The notes below the pieces were generated by a model, which worked only from the letters and a program-made list of their open reading frames with translations, ran no database searches and had not been told where the DNA came from. Both the position numbers and the translations under genes were made by a program. Below, one piece after another: positions 53,512 through 62,497 of a DNA stretch of 64,000 bases (positions are counted from its first letter, which is position 1; each line of letters opens with the position of its first letter). Source of the stretch: Candidatus Promineifilum breve (GTDB lineage Bacteria > Chloroflexota > Anaerolineae > Promineifilales > Promineifilaceae); NCBI RefSeq assembly GCF_900066015.1, contig NZ_LN890655.1:2706726-2770725 (forward strand), in the 5' to 3' direction.

Positions 53512-56064
53512 ATGCGCGTACCGTTATCGTGGCTAAGAGAATACGTTGACATCGACCTTTCCATCGAGGAAGTGGCCCAGTTGCTGACCAACGCCGGGCT
53601 GGAGGTCGAGAGCATCAGCCGCACCGGCCTGCCGGGCGCGGCGTTGGAGTGGGATCGCGAGCGGGTCGTGCTCGGCCGCGTCCTGCGCGTGGAGCCGCAC
53701 CCCGACGCCGACCGGCTGGTGCTGGCGACGGTCGATTATGGCGCGGCCGAGCCGAAGGTCGTCGTCACCGGCGCGACCAATCTGTTCCCCTATCTCGGCC
53801 GCGGCGACCTGAGCGGCGAGCAACTCTACTCCCCGCTGGCGCTGGAAGGGGCCACCCTCTACGACGGCCACAAGGACGGCTTCGTCAAGACCAGGCTGAA
53901 GGGCCGTCCCCTGCGCGGCATCTACAACGATGCCATGCTGTGTTCGGAGAAGGAGTTGGGTATTAGCGAGGAGCATGAGGGCATCATTCTCATGTCTCGT
54001 AGGGGTGATCTTCCAGATCACCCCGGTGAACTGGAAGTTCACCGCTACGAGGCGGGTAGGCCCCTGCAAGACGTACTGGGCGATGCCGTGCTGGAAATCG
54101 CCATCCTGCCCAACATGGCCCGCGCCACGTCGATCCTGGGCGTGGCCCGCGAGTTGGCGGCGCTGACCGGGGCGGCATTCCGGCCGCCAAGCTACGAGGT
54201 CGGCATGGACGGCCCGCCGGTCGACGGCCGCGTGGTCATCAGCACCGACGAGCCGGAACTGAACCCGCGCTTCGTGGCCCTGCTCATCGAGGGCGTGCAG
54301 CAGATCCCCAGCCCGTACTGGATGCAATACCGCCTGCGCCAGGCCGGGCAGCGGCCGATCAACGTCGTGGTCGATATCAGCAACTACGTCATGCTGGAGG
54401 TCGGCCAACCCAACCACACCTTCGACTACGACGTGCTGCGCCGCCGCGCCGACGGCTACGCCCCCGGCGGCCCCATCCATATTCACACCCGCCTGCCCCA
54501 ACCGGGCGAGACATTGACCACGCTCGATGGCGCGACCCACAAGCTGGAGCCGTACAACATTCTCGTCACCGACCCGGCCGGCAACCTGTCCGTCGGCGGC
54601 ATCATGGGCGGCCTGGAGAGCGAGATCACCGCCGCAACCAGCAACGTATTGCTGGAGGCGGCGGCCTGGAACTTCATCAACATCCGCCGCAGCGCCAACG
54701 CGCTCGACCTGCACACCGAGGCCGGCTACCGCTTCAGTCGCGGCGTCCATCCCAGCCTGGCCCTGCTAGGGGCGCGGCGGGCGGCCGAGCTATTGCGCCA
54801 ATTGGCCGGCGGCACGGTGGCCCAGGGCATCATCGACGCCTACCCCAAGCCGCCCGCGCCGGTCGTGGTTGACCTCGACCCGGTTTACGCCCGCAAGCTG
54901 AGCGGCCTCGACCTGCCCGCGGCCGAGATGGCGGCCATGCTGGAGCGGCTGGAGTTCGCCGTGGAGATGCGCGGCGACCGGCTGCGGACCACCACGCCCG
55001 ACCACCGTATGGACGTGGAGGGGCCGCACGATCTGGTGGAGGAGATTTGCCGCCTCTACGGCTACGATCGCGTGCCCAATACGCGCCTGGCCGACACGCT
55101 GCCGCCCCAGCGCGGCAATATCACGCTGGAGCGCGAGGAGCGCGTGCGCGACGTGCTGGTCCGGTTGGGGCTGCAAGAGGTGTGGAGCTACCGGTTGACC
55201 TCGGCCGCCCGCGAGGCGCGCCTGTTGCCCGGCGGCCCGGCCGATGAGCGCCCCTACGTGACGCTGAGCAACCCGCCCGCGCCCGACCGCAACGTCATGC
55301 GCCACAGCATCCTGGCCTCGGCGCTGGAGGCCACGGCGGCCAACAGCCGCCACGCCGCGCGCATGGCCCTGTTCGAGATCGGCGAGGTCTATCTGGCGGG
55401 CGAGGACGAACTGCTGCCCGACGAGTTGACCCGGCTGGCGCTGGTGCTGACCGGGCGGCGGGCGGCCGACTCGTGGGCCGACGGCAACGCCGCCACCTTC
55501 GACTACCTCGATCTGAAGGGCATCCTCGACGCCCTCTTTGCCGACCTGCACGTGGCCGTGTCGTTCGAGGCGGCCCGCCACCCGACCTATCGCCCCGGCC
55601 GCACGGCCCGCATTCTCGTCGGCGAGCGGCAGATCGGCGTGATGGGCGAGCTGCATCCCGGCGTGGTCAAGGGCTTCGACGTGCGCGGCGAGCGCGGGCA
55701 GCCGGTGCTGGCCGCCGATATCGATCTGGCCGCGCTGTTGCCGCTCATCCCCGACCATTACCGCTATACGCCGCTGCCGGCCTACCCGCCGGTGCGCGAA
55801 GACCTGGCCCTGGTGGTGGACGCGGGCTTGCCGGCTGCGGCCGTGGCCGCGGCGTTGCGCGCTGCCGGCGGCGCATTGCTGCGCGACGTGGCCCTGTTCG
55901 ACGTGTACGAGGGCAGCCAGCTACCGCCGGGCAAGAAGAGCCTGGCCTATCACCTGACCTTCCAGGCCCCCGACCGCACCCTGACCGACGGCGACGTATC
56001 GAAGCAGCGCGGCCGGCTACTGAAGCTGCTGGAACAGCAACTCGGGGCGAAATTGCGAGAGTAA
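53512..56064 (+). CDS. pheT: Phenylalanyl-tRNA synthetase beta subunit with repeat insertion
   Basis: An 850-residue beta chain. MRVPLSWLREYVDIDLSIEE at the start, tRNA-binding OB domain (about 39-160), B3/B4 editing domain, B5, catalytic-like core, and the C-terminal ferredoxin-fold anticodon domain (PPVREDLALVVDAGLPA). Residues about 162-183 (SRRGDLPDHPGELEVHRYEAGR), just after SEEHEGIIL, replace a usual shorter linker and are encoded by a palindromic element (53996-54051). GGAG lies 8 nt before the ATG at 53512; an upstream ATG has no RBS. Confidence 0.95.
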   Translation: MRVPLSWLREYVDIDLSIEEVAQLLTNAGLEVESISRTGLPGAALEWDRERVVLGRVLRVEPHPDADRLVLATVDYGAAEPKVVVTGATNLFPYLGRGDLSGEQLYSPLALEGATLYDGHKDGFVKTRLKGRPLRGIYNDAMLCSEKELGISEEHEGIILMSRRGDLPDHPGELEVHRYEAGRPLQDVLGDAVLEIAILPNMARATSILGVARELAALTGAAFRPPSYEVGMDGPPVDGRVVISTDEPELNPRFVALLIEGVQQIPSPYWMQYRLRQAGQRPINVVVDISNYVMLEVGQPNHTFDYDVLRRRADGYAPGGPIHIHTRLPQPGETLTTLDGATHKLEPYNILVTDPAGNLSVGGIMGGLESEITAATSNVLLEAAAWNFINIRRSANALDLHTEAGYRFSRGVHPSLALLGARRAAELLRQLAGGTVAQGIIDAYPKPPAPVVVDLDPVYARKLSGLDLPAAEMAAMLERLEFAVEMRGDRLRTTTPDHRMDVEGPHDLVEEICRLYGYDRVPNTRLADTLPPQRGNITLEREERVRDVLVRLGLQEVWSYRLTSAAREARLLPGGPADERPYVTLSNPPAPDRNVMRHSILASALEATAANSRHAARMALFEIGEVYLAGEDELLPDELTRLALVLTGRRAADSWADGNAATFDYLDLKGILDALFADLHVAVSFEAARHPTYRPGRTARILVGERQIGVMGELHPGVVKGFDVRGERGQPVLAADIDLAALLPLIPDHYRYTPLPAYPPVREDLALVVDAGLPAAAVAAALRAAGGALLRDVALFDVYEGSQLPPGKKSLAYHLTFQAPDRTLTDGDVSKQRGRLLKLLEQQLGAKLRE
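53996..54051. repeat. Three-stem palindromic element inside pheT
   Basis: Outer arms CTCGTAG / CTACGAG enclose two perfect hairpins: GGGGTGATCT-TCC-AGATCACCCC (54002-54024) and GGTGAACT-GGA-AGTTCACC (54025-54043). The loops are complementary too (CTTCCAG and CTGGAAG). The element is read in frame. Confidence 0.9.
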
Positions 56065-56071
56065 GAGAAGA

Positions 56072-56195
56072 GAATCCACAGATTTCACAGATTTCACAGA
56101 TTGGGAACAGTGGGCAGTGGACAGTGGGCAGTCCACTGTCCACTGCCCACTGTTCACTTTCTTAAATCTGTGACATCTGTGCAATCTGTGGTTTC
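56072..56195. repeat. Nested palindromic repeat (CCACAGATT outer, CAGTGG inner)
   Basis: Outer arms ATCCACAGATTTCACAGATT and AATCTGTGG; inner perfect 23-bp stem (56105-56127 with 56133-56155) of CAGTGG(G/A)CAGTGG units around GCAGT. It lies after pheT and before the acyltransferase gene. Confidence 0.9.
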
Positions 56196-56207
56196 ATTCT
56201 TAATCTT

Positions 56208-56966
56208 ATGCAGTCACTTCTTCGTTCGCTGATTCGCGGGTTTGTGCGTCTGCTGTTCCGCCTCGCTCTCAAGCTGGAGATCGAGGGGCTGGAGCATGCG
56301 CCGCCGGGCGGGCCGCTGATCGTCATTGGCAACCACTTCAGTATCTTCGAGGCCCCGCTGCTGATGCTCCACTTGCCCTATGGCGACCGGGTGACCTGGC
56401 TGGCGGCCACGGAGTTGCAGGATTCACGCATCCTGAAGGCGCTCATCGGCCTGTTCAACATCATCCCCATCTGGCGCGGCCAGCCCGACCGGGCGGCGCT
56501 GCATCGCGCTTCGGAGTGGCTGGCGGGCGGCGGCGTGATCGGCATCATGCCCGAGGGGGGCGTGGACGAGACGCTGCGCCACCTGACGACGGCCGGGGTG
56601 CAGACGGGATTGCACGGCGGCCCCAACTCGCGCCTCGATGCGCAACTGATCACGCCGCGGCCGGGGGCGGCCTATCTGGCCGTGCGTAGCGGCGCACCGC
56701 TGCTGCCCGCGGCTTTTCTGGGCACGGAGAACGTCATGGCTAACGTGCGCCGCCTGCGACGCACGCCGGTGCGGATGATCATCGGCCCCGTCTTCGGCCC
56801 GCTGACCATCGACCCGGCCCTGCCCAAAACCGAACGGCGCGCGCGGCTGGACGAGATGGGCCACGAGATGATGCGCCATATGGCGGCGTTGTTGCCGTTG
56901 GAGAATCGGGGGCCTTATAGGGAGCAGGGGGGCAGGGGGGCAGGGGAGCAGGGGAGCTTTCATTAG
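56208..56966 (+). CDS. PlsC-type phospholipid acyltransferase
   Basis: A 252-residue acyltransferase of the 1-acyl-glycerol-3-phosphate type, membrane associated. IVIGNHFSIFEAPLL is motif I with H-x4-E instead of the usual H-x4-D; then WLAATEL, NIIPIWRGQPDRAAL, and MPEGGVDETLR as motif III. Long N-terminal amphipathic region. The last about 17 residues (YREQGGRGAGEQGSFH) come from a GCAGGGGAGC repeat read through to the stop, so the native C-terminus was likely shorter. Confidence 0.85.
   Translation: MQSLLRSLIRGFVRLLFRLALKLEIEGLEHAPPGGPLIVIGNHFSIFEAPLLMLHLPYGDRVTWLAATELQDSRILKALIGLFNIIPIWRGQPDRAALHRASEWLAGGGVIGIMPEGGVDETLRHLTTAGVQTGLHGGPNSRLDAQLITPRPGAAYLAVRSGAPLLPAAFLGTENVMANVRRLRRTPVRMIIGPVFGPLTIDPALPKTERRARLDEMGHEMMRHMAALLPLENRGPYREQGGRGAGEQGSFH
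56919..56958. repeat. GCAGGGGAGC repeat arm inside the acyltransferase gene
   Basis: One arm of tandem GGGAGCAGGGGGGCAGGGG units forms the last codons of the acyltransferase gene. Confidence 0.75.
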
Positions 56967-56994
56967 TTGGGGTTAGAAGGATTTACTTCCTTTA

Positions 56995-57023
56995 TTGACA
57001 GGCAAATATGCCTATGCTAGAGT
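56995..57023 (+). promoter_or_regulatory. Promoter and candidate operator of the MarR-like gene
   Basis: TTGACA (56995-57000), 17-bp spacer, TAGAGT (57018-57023). The spacer holds GGCAAATATGCC, an imperfect palindrome suited to binding by a dimeric MarR protein. Confidence 0.6.
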
Positions 57024-57075
57024 AACCACCAATAAAGTTGCACGATCAACTTGTATAGAACGGTGGGTAGGGAGC

Positions 57076-57531
57076 ATGACCAATTTGGCGCAGTTATACG
57101 ACTTAATCAAGGAGACTTTCCTGCTGCTTGATTTTGGCGATCGGCAATTCCTGGAGCAATTCGACCTGACGGTTCCCCGTTATTATGCGCTCGTCCACAT
57201 CGCCACGGAACCGGGCCTATCGCCCAGCCGCCTCAGCCGCTTTATGTTTTGCGACAAAAGCAACGTCACCCGACTGGTGCAATCGCTGGAGCGCGAGGGG
57301 TTGGTGGAGCGGCGGCCGGACGGGTTCGATGGGCGCGTGCAGCAACTCTATTTGACCGCGGCCGGGACAGCGCACTACACCACCGTGGCCGCGGCGCATA
57401 ATTGCTACGTGACCCAACGGCTGGCGGCGCTGGATGCGGCCCAGGTCGAAGGCATTCGCGATGGTCTTGGCCGGCTCAATCAAGCCCTGGCGGCGTCGAT
57501 CCCGATGGACAAAGCCGCCGCGCTTAATTAG
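57076..57531 (+). CDS. MarR-family transcription regulator
   Basis: A 151-residue winged-helix regulator: YYALVHIATEPGLSPSRLSRFMFCDKSNVTRLVQSLEREGLVERRPDGFDGRVQQLYLTAAG shows helices 3-4 and the beta wing with the conserved R/D-x-R-like segment. Ligand unknown. It precedes the alpha-glucan import operon on the same strand by 220 nt and could control it, though a direct role is unproven. GGGAG lies close before ATG 57076. Confidence 0.85.
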   Translation: MTNLAQLYDLIKETFLLLDFGDRQFLEQFDLTVPRYYALVHIATEPGLSPSRLSRFMFCDKSNVTRLVQSLEREGLVERRPDGFDGRVQQLYLTAAGTAHYTTVAAAHNCYVTQRLAALDAAQVEGIRDGLGRLNQALAASIPMDKAAALN

Positions 57532-57750
57532 CGCCCGATGTATAGGCGGCCTTAAGCCGGAGTAACGATATGGCATTGCCGTTTCTCATTTTGTCCATAT
57601 CACGCTATACTCCTGTCTCAGTGATCACGGGACAACTTGAATGGAGTTGGTCAATCGAAGTAGACCTCTATCCGTCACGTATGTCCTGAATCAGGTTTGC
57701 CCGTTTACCCTTCGGGCAACAGTTTACAAATTTTTCTAGTGAGGAGAACG

Positions 57751-59559
57751 ATGAAAAACACCAAGTGGTATCTGTTAGTGGTTGTGCTGTTGTTGGGCGC
57801 CTTTGTATTGGCGGCCTGCGGCGGCGGCACGACCGAGACGACCGAGCAGCCGGTCGCCACCGAAGAAGCCCCGGCGGTCGAAGAAGCGACTGAGGCCCCC
57901 GAGGTAGTTGAGGAACCGACCGAGGTTCCGACCGAGGCTCCGGCCGAGGTAGCGACCGAGGCCCCCACCGAGGAACCCGCGGTCGAAGAGACGATGCTGG
58001 CCAGCGACACGACCATGACGATGGTCGAGTTGCTCTCGGCCGACCCGAACTTCAGCACCCTGGTCGCGGCCTTCACCGCGTCCGAGCTGACTGAGCCGGC
58101 CGCCGACGCCCCCGGCACCCTCTTTGCCCCGACCAACGCCGCCTTCGAGGCGCTGGACCCGGCGCAGTTGGAAGCCTTCATGGCCGACCCGACCGGCGAT
58201 CTGGCCCGCATCCTGCAATATCACATGGTCAGTGGGGCCGTCATGGCCGCCGACGCGACCGCTGATGAAGACGGGATGCTCGACACCGCCGCCGGTGAAC
58301 CGCTGGATCTGGCCGCCCTGAATCTGACCCAGACCGACATCGAGACGTCCAACGGCGTCATCCACGTCATCGACGCCGTCCAGGTGCCGCCGACCATCCT
58401 CAACGCCGCTATTGCCGAGGAAGTTATCGCCGGTGGTGGCTCGGTCATCCGCATCTGGGCCGACAACCTGCGCATGCCCGCCCTGCGCCAGGTCGAGACG
58501 ACCTTCGAGGACGAGTACGACGTTGAGTTGTTGCTGGAGCAGGTTGGCTTCGGCGACATCCGCCGCCTGCTGTCCACCGCCGGCCCGGCCGGCGAAGGCC
58601 CGGACATCATCATCGGTGCCCATGACTGGCTCGGCGAACTGTACGCCGGTGGTCTGATCACCCCCGTCGATCTGGGCGACCGCGCCAGCGAGTTTGCCCC
58701 GGCGGCCATTCAGGCCTTCACCTTCGCCGGTGATCTGTACGGCATGCCCGTCAACACCGAGAACGTGGCCCTGTTCATCAACACCGACCTCGTGCCGGAG
58801 TGCCCGACGACCTGGACGGAAGTCCACGACATCTCGGCCGAACTGCACGCCGCCGATGCCAACCAGTACGGTTTCGTCCGCATGGAAGGCGACCCGTATC
58901 ACTTCTACCCGATCCAGACCGCCTTCGGTGGCTACATCTTCGCCCGCGACGACGCCGGCAGCTATGACCCGACGCAGGTCGGTGTGGGCGACCCCGGTTC
59001 CATCGCCGCCGCCACGTGGTACGAAGGCATGGTGGCCGAAGGCCTGCAGCCCCCGGCCATGGACTGGGACACGATGCACCAGTGGTTCGAGTCCGGCCAG
59101 GCGGCCATGCTGGTCACCGGCCCGTGGGTCACCGACCGCATCATCGCGTCTGAGGTGCCGTTCCAGATCTGCAACATCCCCGGCGAGACCGAGGAAGCCG
59201 GCCGTCCGTTCCTGGGCGCGCATGGTTTCATGATTAGCGCTTTCGCCAACGACCCGCTTCTGGCGCAGATCTTCCTGACCGAGTTCGTGGCCACCCCCGA
59301 AGTGATGATGGCTATGTACGAGGGCAACCCGCGTCCGCCGGCCTTCCTGGAGACGCTGAATGCCGTTGAGGATCAGTACATCACCGCCTTCGGCCAGGCC
59401 GGCGCCAACGCCGACCCGATGCCGGCTATCGCCGAAATGGCTTCCGTGTGGGACGCCTGGGGCAACGCCGTCGTCCTTATCTCGCAGGGCGCGGATACGG
59501 CTGAAAATGCCTTCACCAACGCCCAGCAGCAGATCATCACCGCCATCAGCGGCGGCTAA
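57751..59559 (+). CDS. FAS1 domain fused to a maltose-type substrate-binding lipoprotein
   Basis: A 602-residue lipoprotein: MKNTKWYLLVVVLLLGAFVL then lipobox LAAC, a Glu/Pro/Thr/Val-rich linker to about 80, a fasciclin-like FAS1 domain (about 86-216: TMVELLSADPNFSTLVAAF, TLFAPTNAAFEAL, NGVIHVIDAVQVPPTI), then a MalE-type solute-binding domain (about 229-602: SVIRIWADNLRMPALRQVE, IIIGAHDWLGELYAGGLITPVDL, AMLVTGPWVTDRI). It captures an oligosaccharide, probably malto-oligosaccharide given GH57 and pullulanase nearby. FAS1 may bind the envelope or other cells. RBS GAGGAGAA. Confidence 0.9.
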   Translation: MKNTKWYLLVVVLLLGAFVLAACGGGTTETTEQPVATEEAPAVEEATEAPEVVEEPTEVPTEAPAEVATEAPTEEPAVEETMLASDTTMTMVELLSADPNFSTLVAAFTASELTEPAADAPGTLFAPTNAAFEALDPAQLEAFMADPTGDLARILQYHMVSGAVMAADATADEDGMLDTAAGEPLDLAALNLTQTDIETSNGVIHVIDAVQVPPTILNAAIAEEVIAGGGSVIRIWADNLRMPALRQVETTFEDEYDVELLLEQVGFGDIRRLLSTAGPAGEGPDIIIGAHDWLGELYAGGLITPVDLGDRASEFAPAAIQAFTFAGDLYGMPVNTENVALFINTDLVPECPTTWTEVHDISAELHAADANQYGFVRMEGDPYHFYPIQTAFGGYIFARDDAGSYDPTQVGVGDPGSIAAATWYEGMVAEGLQPPAMDWDTMHQWFESGQAAMLVTGPWVTDRIIASEVPFQICNIPGETEEAGRPFLGAHGFMISAFANDPLLAQIFLTEFVATPEVMMAMYEGNPRPPAFLETLNAVEDQYITAFGQAGANADPMPAIAEMASVWDAWGNAVVLISQGADTAENAFTNAQQQIITAISGG

Positions 59560-59574
59560 TGATTAAAGCCTAGT

Positions 59575-59610
59575 ATCACGGCGGCCTCCTTCCCAGGGGG
59601 CCGCCGTGAT
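59575..59610 (+). terminator. Hairpin between the binding-protein and permease genes
   Basis: Perfect 12-bp stem ATCACGGCGGCC / GGCCGCCGTGAT followed by TGCTTTATCTTT. It could stop part of the transcripts or protect the 3' end of the binding-protein mRNA. Confidence 0.65.
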
Positions 59611-59751
59611 TGCTTTATCTTTAGGGGGTTGGCGGGCATCTGGCGCGCCCGTTCCAACCGAGGCCCTTCAACAACGGCGACTTCCGCGTGGGGCAGGGCC
59701 GAGTGGGGTTACATTACCAATACATAGGAGAAACCATGAGGGAGGAATTTC

Positions 59752-61356
59752 ATGGCTGCCATTGAGGTTAAACCGGATAAAGGCGGGTCTTCTAAACGCG
59801 AGCAGCCGATTACCGCTTCCGGTACCTTGCTGCGAATACTGGGCCTGATCATCTTCGACGCGTTTGCTCTCTTCTTCATCTATCTGTTATTGTCCGACGG
59901 CTATTGGCCGTTGGCGGGCATCATCGGCGTCATCACGGTGCTGATGAACTACATTTTCCTAAGCCCGGCCGCCTACCCCATGCGCTGGATGTCGCCGGGG
60001 TTGGCCTTCATGCTGTTGATCTCCGTCTACCCCATCCTCTTCACCATCTACATCTCCTTCACCAACTTCGGGGCCAGCAATCTCTTGCCCAAGGCGCAGG
60101 CCATCGAGGTGTTGGGGCAGCGCACCTTCTTGCCGGAAACGGGCGCTACGCTGCGTTATACGGTCTTCGTCAACGAAGCGAACTCCGAAGAGTTCGGCCT
60201 GTGGCTCACCGGCGGGGAAGAGGCATTCTTCGCCACGCCCGGCACCGAATTTACGGCCGAGGAGATTGGCGCCACCGGCTTTGATGCCGACGGCGTGCCG
60301 GCCACCATCCCCGGCTGGCGGGCGCTGACGCGGGCCGAGACGGTGCGCAACATCACCGCCATTAGCGCCAATTCGTTCGGCGCGGAAGAGACAGCCGTCT
60401 CATTGACCGGCCGGCTGGGCGAGGCCGCCCAATTGCAACAGCGCTACGTCTGGGATGAAGAGCAAAACGCCATCATCGACAAGCGCGATAACATCACCTT
60501 CGTCGCCGACCCGGCCACCGGCTTCTTCACCTCCGCCGAAGGCCAGCGCCTCAGTCCCGGCTTCCAGGTCAACATCGGCCTGCAAAACTACCAGCGCTTC
60601 CTGACCGACCCGTCGTTCCGTGGGCCGCTATTGCGCATCTTCGCCTGGAACGTGACTTTTGCTCTGCTCAGCGTGCTCTTCTCGTTTGGGTTGGGGCTGA
60701 TGATCGCCATCGTTTTCGGTCGGACAATGCCCGGCCAGCGCATCATCAAGTCGCTGCTGATCATCCCCTTCGCGGTGCCCCAGGTGATCACCCTGCTGGT
60801 CTGGCGCGGCATTCTGAACCCGCTGGAGGGCGTCGTGCCCAACATGCTCCAGAGCATCTTCAACCAGCCGGTTGGTTGGCCGCCGTTCTTCGCCGACCCC
60901 ACCTGGGTTAAAGTGGCGCTGATCGTCATCAACGTCTGGCTGGCCTATCCCTACTTCATGCTCATCTCCAGCGGCGCGCTACAGGCCATCCCGACGGATA
61001 TGTATGAGGCGGCCGACATCGACGGGGCCAGCGCCTGGCAGGCGTTCCGCGGCCTGACATTGCCGATGCTGCTGGTGGCTGTCGGCCCGCTGTTGATTTC
61101 GTCCTTCACGGTCAACTTCAACAGCTTCAACGTCATCTACCTGTTCAACAGCGGTGGCCCGCCCATGGTGGGCACGGCGCTGCCCGCCGGGCACTCCGAC
61201 ATCCTGATCAGCTACGTCTATAACCTGGCCTTTGGTCGCGGGTTGGCTCTCTACGGCTATGCCTCGGCCATTACGATCATGATCTTCTTTATGATGGTCA
61301 TCGTGACGATATTCCAGCACCGCCGCATGGCGTCCTGGGAGGAGACGACAAACTAA
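59752..61356 (+). CDS. MalF-type sugar ABC permease
   Basis: A 534-residue permease. Two N-terminal helix groups, a large external loop (about 110-280, like the P2 loop of MalF), then the core: WNVTFALLSVLFSFGLGLMIAIVF, and EAA loop YEAADIDGASAWQAFRGLTLPML. C-terminus FQHRRMASWEE. RBS GGGAGGAA. No ATPase gene is adjacent; a shared MsiK-like ATPase elsewhere is likely. Confidence 0.93.
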   Translation: MAAIEVKPDKGGSSKREQPITASGTLLRILGLIIFDAFALFFIYLLLSDGYWPLAGIIGVITVLMNYIFLSPAAYPMRWMSPGLAFMLLISVYPILFTIYISFTNFGASNLLPKAQAIEVLGQRTFLPETGATLRYTVFVNEANSEEFGLWLTGGEEAFFATPGTEFTAEEIGATGFDADGVPATIPGWRALTRAETVRNITAISANSFGAEETAVSLTGRLGEAAQLQQRYVWDEEQNAIIDKRDNITFVADPATGFFTSAEGQRLSPGFQVNIGLQNYQRFLTDPSFRGPLLRIFAWNVTFALLSVLFSFGLGLMIAIVFGRTMPGQRIIKSLLIIPFAVPQVITLLVWRGILNPLEGVVPNMLQSIFNQPVGWPPFFADPTWVKVALIVINVWLAYPYFMLISSGALQAIPTDMYEAADIDGASAWQAFRGLTLPMLLVAVGPLLISSFTVNFNSFNVIYLFNSGGPPMVGTALPAGHSDILISYVYNLAFGRGLALYGYASAITIMIFFMMVIVTIFQHRRMASWEETTN

Positions 61357-62255
61357 TGACTGCCGCCACCACCACCAAGACCGGGTCCCTGCAAGCGTTG
61401 CGCCAGAGCCAAAAGGCGCGCTTCCGCATCACGCTGGCCTTCAAGTACCTGATCGCCGCCATCGTCCTCGTCTACTCGCTCTTCCCGATCATCTGGACGA
61501 TCTCAGCATCGTTCAGCCCTACGGGTAGCATCTCCGGCCAATCGCTCATCCCCGACCCGCCGACACTGCGCAATTACGAGCGCATTCTGGCCCAGGACTT
61601 CTGGACGTGGATGTGGAACTCGTTCAAGATCTCGTCCATCAGCGCCTTGCTGGCCGGCGTGATCACGTTGATGGCCGCCTATGCCTTCTCGCGCTTCCGC
61701 TGGCGCGGGCGCAGCCAATTGCTGCTGGTCATCCTGCTCATCCAGGTCTTCCCGGCCATCCTGGCCATGGTCGCCCTGTTCGCCATCTTGCAGCAGATCG
61801 GCAACTACATCCCGTTCCTGGGCCTCAATACCCACGGCGGGTTGATCCTGATCTACATGGGTGGCACGCTGGGCGTCAATGTCTGGCTGATGAAGGGCTT
61901 CTTCGACTCCGTGCCGCGCGAGATCGACGAATCGGGCAAGGTTGACGGGGCGTCGGACTGGCAGATCTTCTGGCGGCTGCTCTTCCCGCTGGTGCGGCCG
62001 ATCATGGTTGTGTCGATGATCCTGACCTTCTTCGGCACCTACAGCGACTATCTGATGCCGCGCATTATGATCACCACGGCCAGCAAGTTCACCCTGATGC
62101 TGGGCTTGCAGACGTTCATCGGCGCGAACTACGCCCAGGAGTGGGGTTCGTTCGCCGCCGGGGCCGTCATGGGCGCGATTCCTATGGTTGCCGTCTACCT
62201 GCTGTTGCAGGACTACATCGTCGGCGGCCTGACGGCCGGCGCGGTGAAGGGGTAG
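61356..62255 (+). CDS. MalG-type sugar ABC permease
   Basis: A 299-residue permease with six helices and EAA loop SVPREIDESGKVDGASDWQIFWRLLFPLV. It pairs with the MalF-like protein; the start overlaps its stop (TAATG). C-terminal FAAGAVMGAIPMVAVYLLLQDYIVGGLTAGAVKG is typical of MalG. Confidence 0.94.
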   Translation: MTAATTTKTGSLQALRQSQKARFRITLAFKYLIAAIVLVYSLFPIIWTISASFSPTGSISGQSLIPDPPTLRNYERILAQDFWTWMWNSFKISSISALLAGVITLMAAYAFSRFRWRGRSQLLLVILLIQVFPAILAMVALFAILQQIGNYIPFLGLNTHGGLILIYMGGTLGVNVWLMKGFFDSVPREIDESGKVDGASDWQIFWRLLFPLVRPIMVVSMILTFFGTYSDYLMPRIMITTASKFTLMLGLQTFIGANYAQEWGSFAAGAVMGAIPMVAVYLLLQDYIVGGLTAGAVKG

Positions 62256-62266
62256 AGATTTGCTAC

Positions 62267-62302
62267 TAGAAACCGAGTTTCTTCTGAGAAACTCGGTTTC
62301 TA
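62267..62302. repeat. TAGAAACCGAGTTTC palindromic repeat, copy 2
   Basis: Perfect 16-bp stem TAGAAACCGAGTTTCT / AGAAACTCGGTTTCTA, loop TCTG, 11 nt after the MalG gene. Confidence 0.85.
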
Positions 62303-62313
62303 AGATTAGAATT

Positions 62314-62377
62314 GAAACCACAGATTACACCGATTACACCGATTTCAATCTGTGTAATCTGTGTAATCTGTGGTTTC
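62314..62377. repeat. GAAACCACAGATT palindromic repeat
   Basis: Left arm GAAACCACAGATT plus two ACACCGATT units, right arm of three AATCTGTGT(A/G) units ending GGTTTC. Here no inner second family is present. Confidence 0.85.
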
Positions 62378-62381
62378 TTTT

Positions 62382-62479
62382 GTAGGGCGGGATGGCATCC
62401 CGCCTTCCGGGTTGTAAGGCAGGATAGTATCCCGCCTGTCAGGGGGGAGAGCAGAGGGCGGGATACCATCCCGCCCTAC
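62382..62479. repeat. GTAGGGCGGGATGGCATCCCGCC repeat, three units
   Basis: Three GGCGGGAT(G)-centred self-complementary units bounded by GTAGGG and CCCTAC. It is the GGATGGCATCC variant of the repeat at 29052 and 47856. With the two preceding elements it makes three different repeats in a row between MalG and the GH57 gene. Confidence 0.85.
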
Positions 62480-62497
62480 AATAGGGAGAAAAACGGT

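Noticed and set aside
62267-62479. CRISPR array or tRNA cluster after the MalG gene
   Set aside because: Three different palindromic repeat families in a row; no tRNA-like arms and no repeat-spacer periodicity.
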